Below, piece by piece: positions 63,332 to 64,000 of a stretch of DNA of 64,000 nucleotides. A program made the translations under genes and the position numbers. The DNA comes from Pseudomonas indica NBRC 103045. GTDB taxonomy: Bacteria > Pseudomonadota > Gammaproteobacteria > Pseudomonadales > Pseudomonadaceae. The DNA lies in assembly GCF_002091635.1 (NCBI RefSeq), contig NZ_BDAC01000002.1:405981-469980 (forward strand), written 5' to 3'. Within the stretch, counting starts at the first letter, position 1. Each line of letters opens with the position of its first letter. The notes below the pieces were generated by a model, which made no database searches, was not told the origin of the DNA, and worked only from the letters and a program-made list of their open reading frames with translations.

Positions 63332-63498
63332 CGTAGAGCGGCCTGCATTGCGGCAGGCCAGATGCTTGAACAGAGCGGAAGTTGCGGATAGGCTCTTTCC
63401 CGCTGCCCTTATCGGCAGCTCGGGATTGGCGTCCTGATTCTCAGACTGAGCCACCGCAGTCATGCGGTCCTTGAGAATCTATTGCCGAAGCCAACCCC

Positions 63499-63813
63499 AT
63501 GCCCACCACCGCCCTCGTTCGCCTGAACAGACTGCACACATCACTGCAACAGCTCCGCGACGCTGACAGCGCACTGCTCCGCCCTGACCTTCTCGATACC
63601 CGTCTCAACGAACTGGCTGCCGTGATCGAAATACTTCAGCGACTGGATAACACTCAATCCCTTCTCAACGACCTCGGCGGCGCCATGGCGTTACTGCTGG
63701 AGCTACTCCAGTGCGCGGACCAGAAACTGGACGGTTGCTTACTGCACTGCCTATTGAAGCCGTTCAAGGAAAAGATCGATCAAGTGATGGATGAGATGGA
63801 GCGAGTGGTGTGA
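63499..63813 (+). CDS. Small helical protein, DUF1484-like
   Basis: The 104-residue protein is almost wholly helical (LVRLNRLHTSLQQLRDAD, TRLNELAAVIEILQRLDNTQSLL) and ends HCLLKPFKEKIDQVMDEMERVV. The last part resembles DUF1484 proteins as I remember them; this is not verified. The ribosome site is weak. The stop codon lies in a GTGAGGGC-GCAA-GCCCTCAC hairpin at 63810-63829 that lacks a T-run. Confidence 0.6.
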   Translation: MPTTALVRLNRLHTSLQQLRDADSALLRPDLLDTRLNELAAVIEILQRLDNTQSLLNDLGGAMALLLELLQCADQKLDGCLLHCLLKPFKEKIDQVMDEMERVV

Positions 63814-63836
63814 GGGCGCAAGCCCTCACCAAGTCC

Positions 63837-64000
63837 TTAAAACAGGCAACCGGGGAACCGATTTCTAGAGATGATATGTGGCTTTCCAGCAACTACCCCT
63901 TTTCTACCTGATGCATTTGTATAAGCACGGAGGCTTTTACCTTCTGGGGCCGTCACAAGCACCTGATACGATTCCTCAACGCTTCCAGCAGTGGCCCTTC
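63837..64000 (-). CDS. 3' end of an unidentified gene running off the right edge
   Basis: The minus strand is open from the window end to a TAA at 63837-63839, giving about 54 codons that read ..SVEESYQVLVTAPEGK.. and end ..NRFPGCLF. Codon use is more A/T-rich than in the other genes here. No family was recognised. It may be the tail of an accessory gene, or chance. Confidence 0.35.
   Translation of the reverse strand, partial: RATAGSVEESYQVLVTAPEGKSLRAYTNASGRKGVVAGKPHIISRNRFPGCLF

Noticed and set aside
63065..63463. 132-codon minus-strand frame near the right end
   Set aside because: It is opposite the small plus-strand gene, has no ribosome site and crosses a GGCCTGC/GCAGGCC hairpin at 63340-63359.
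63810..63829. GTGAGGGC-GCAA-GCCCTCAC hairpin as a terminator
   Set aside because: The stem is good, but it includes the stop codon and no T-run follows, so intrinsic termination is not supported.

Overview
The window is a GC-rich chromosomal segment of a Pseudomonas close to, but not the same as, P. aeruginosa. The assignment rests on gene content and on gene order that I recall from PAO1: gntR-smc-zipA-ligA beside alkB2; cyaB-agt-plcP-AraC-csaA; plpD/FimV-like/MarR/GGDEF/recQ; and mdcABCDEGH-madLM. Dispersed REP hairpins of the GTAGGAGC type support it. No rRNA, tRNA or CRISPR array was seen.

Layout. 1-2.9 kb: 5' end of a Flp pilin gene, an AraC-type regulator with a degenerate receiver domain, a small secreted protein, an HU-like protein and a DUF3077-like protein. 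3.4-12.3 kb: ligA, zipA, smc and a GntR regulator on the minus strand, divergent from alkB2. 12.6-20.7 kb: a TyrR-like sigma54 activator, the adenylate cyclase gene cyaB, a divergent CsrA paralog, the phosphate-stress lipid-remodelling pair agt/plcP with a PHO box, an AraC regulator, csaA, a DMT transporter and a secreted protein. 21-31.2 kb: an Rdx thioredoxin-like protein, the type Vd phospholipase plpD, a FimV-like protein, a MarR/MFS pair, a diguanylate cyclase and recQ. 31.5-32.7 kb: a UPF0149 protein and a DUF454 membrane protein.

32.7-48.9 kb is a complete Lap-type biofilm adhesion locus. It has the periplasmic protease LapG, the c-di-GMP receptor LapD, a small conserved protein of unknown role, a ~2300-residue adhesin with a LapG-type TAAG site and C-terminal RTX repeats, and the type I secretion proteins LapE, LapB and LapC. 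A FleQ-box match lies between adhesin and lapE. In the known circuit, c-di-GMP-bound LapD sequesters LapG so that the adhesin stays anchored. A 171-bp MITE sits between lapB and lapC, and an IS200/IS605-like relic sits in the REP-rich gap after lapD.

49-57.3 kb is the malonate operon mdcABCDEGH-madLM with a convergent mdcR. It encodes malonate uptake, prosthetic-group synthesis and loading, and malonyl-ACP decarboxylation. The rest holds a DTW tRNA-modification protein, a LysR regulator divergent from an Ohr peroxidase and a secreted esterase, efp with its rhamnosyltransferase earP, and small unknown genes. An AT-richer open frame runs off the right edge.

Most of this is core Pseudomonas biology. 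The less ordinary items are the pseudo-receiver AraC regulator, the additional CsrA paralog, the recently duplicated 1.2-kb blocks in the adhesin gene, the MITE inside the secretion operon and the predicted operators.
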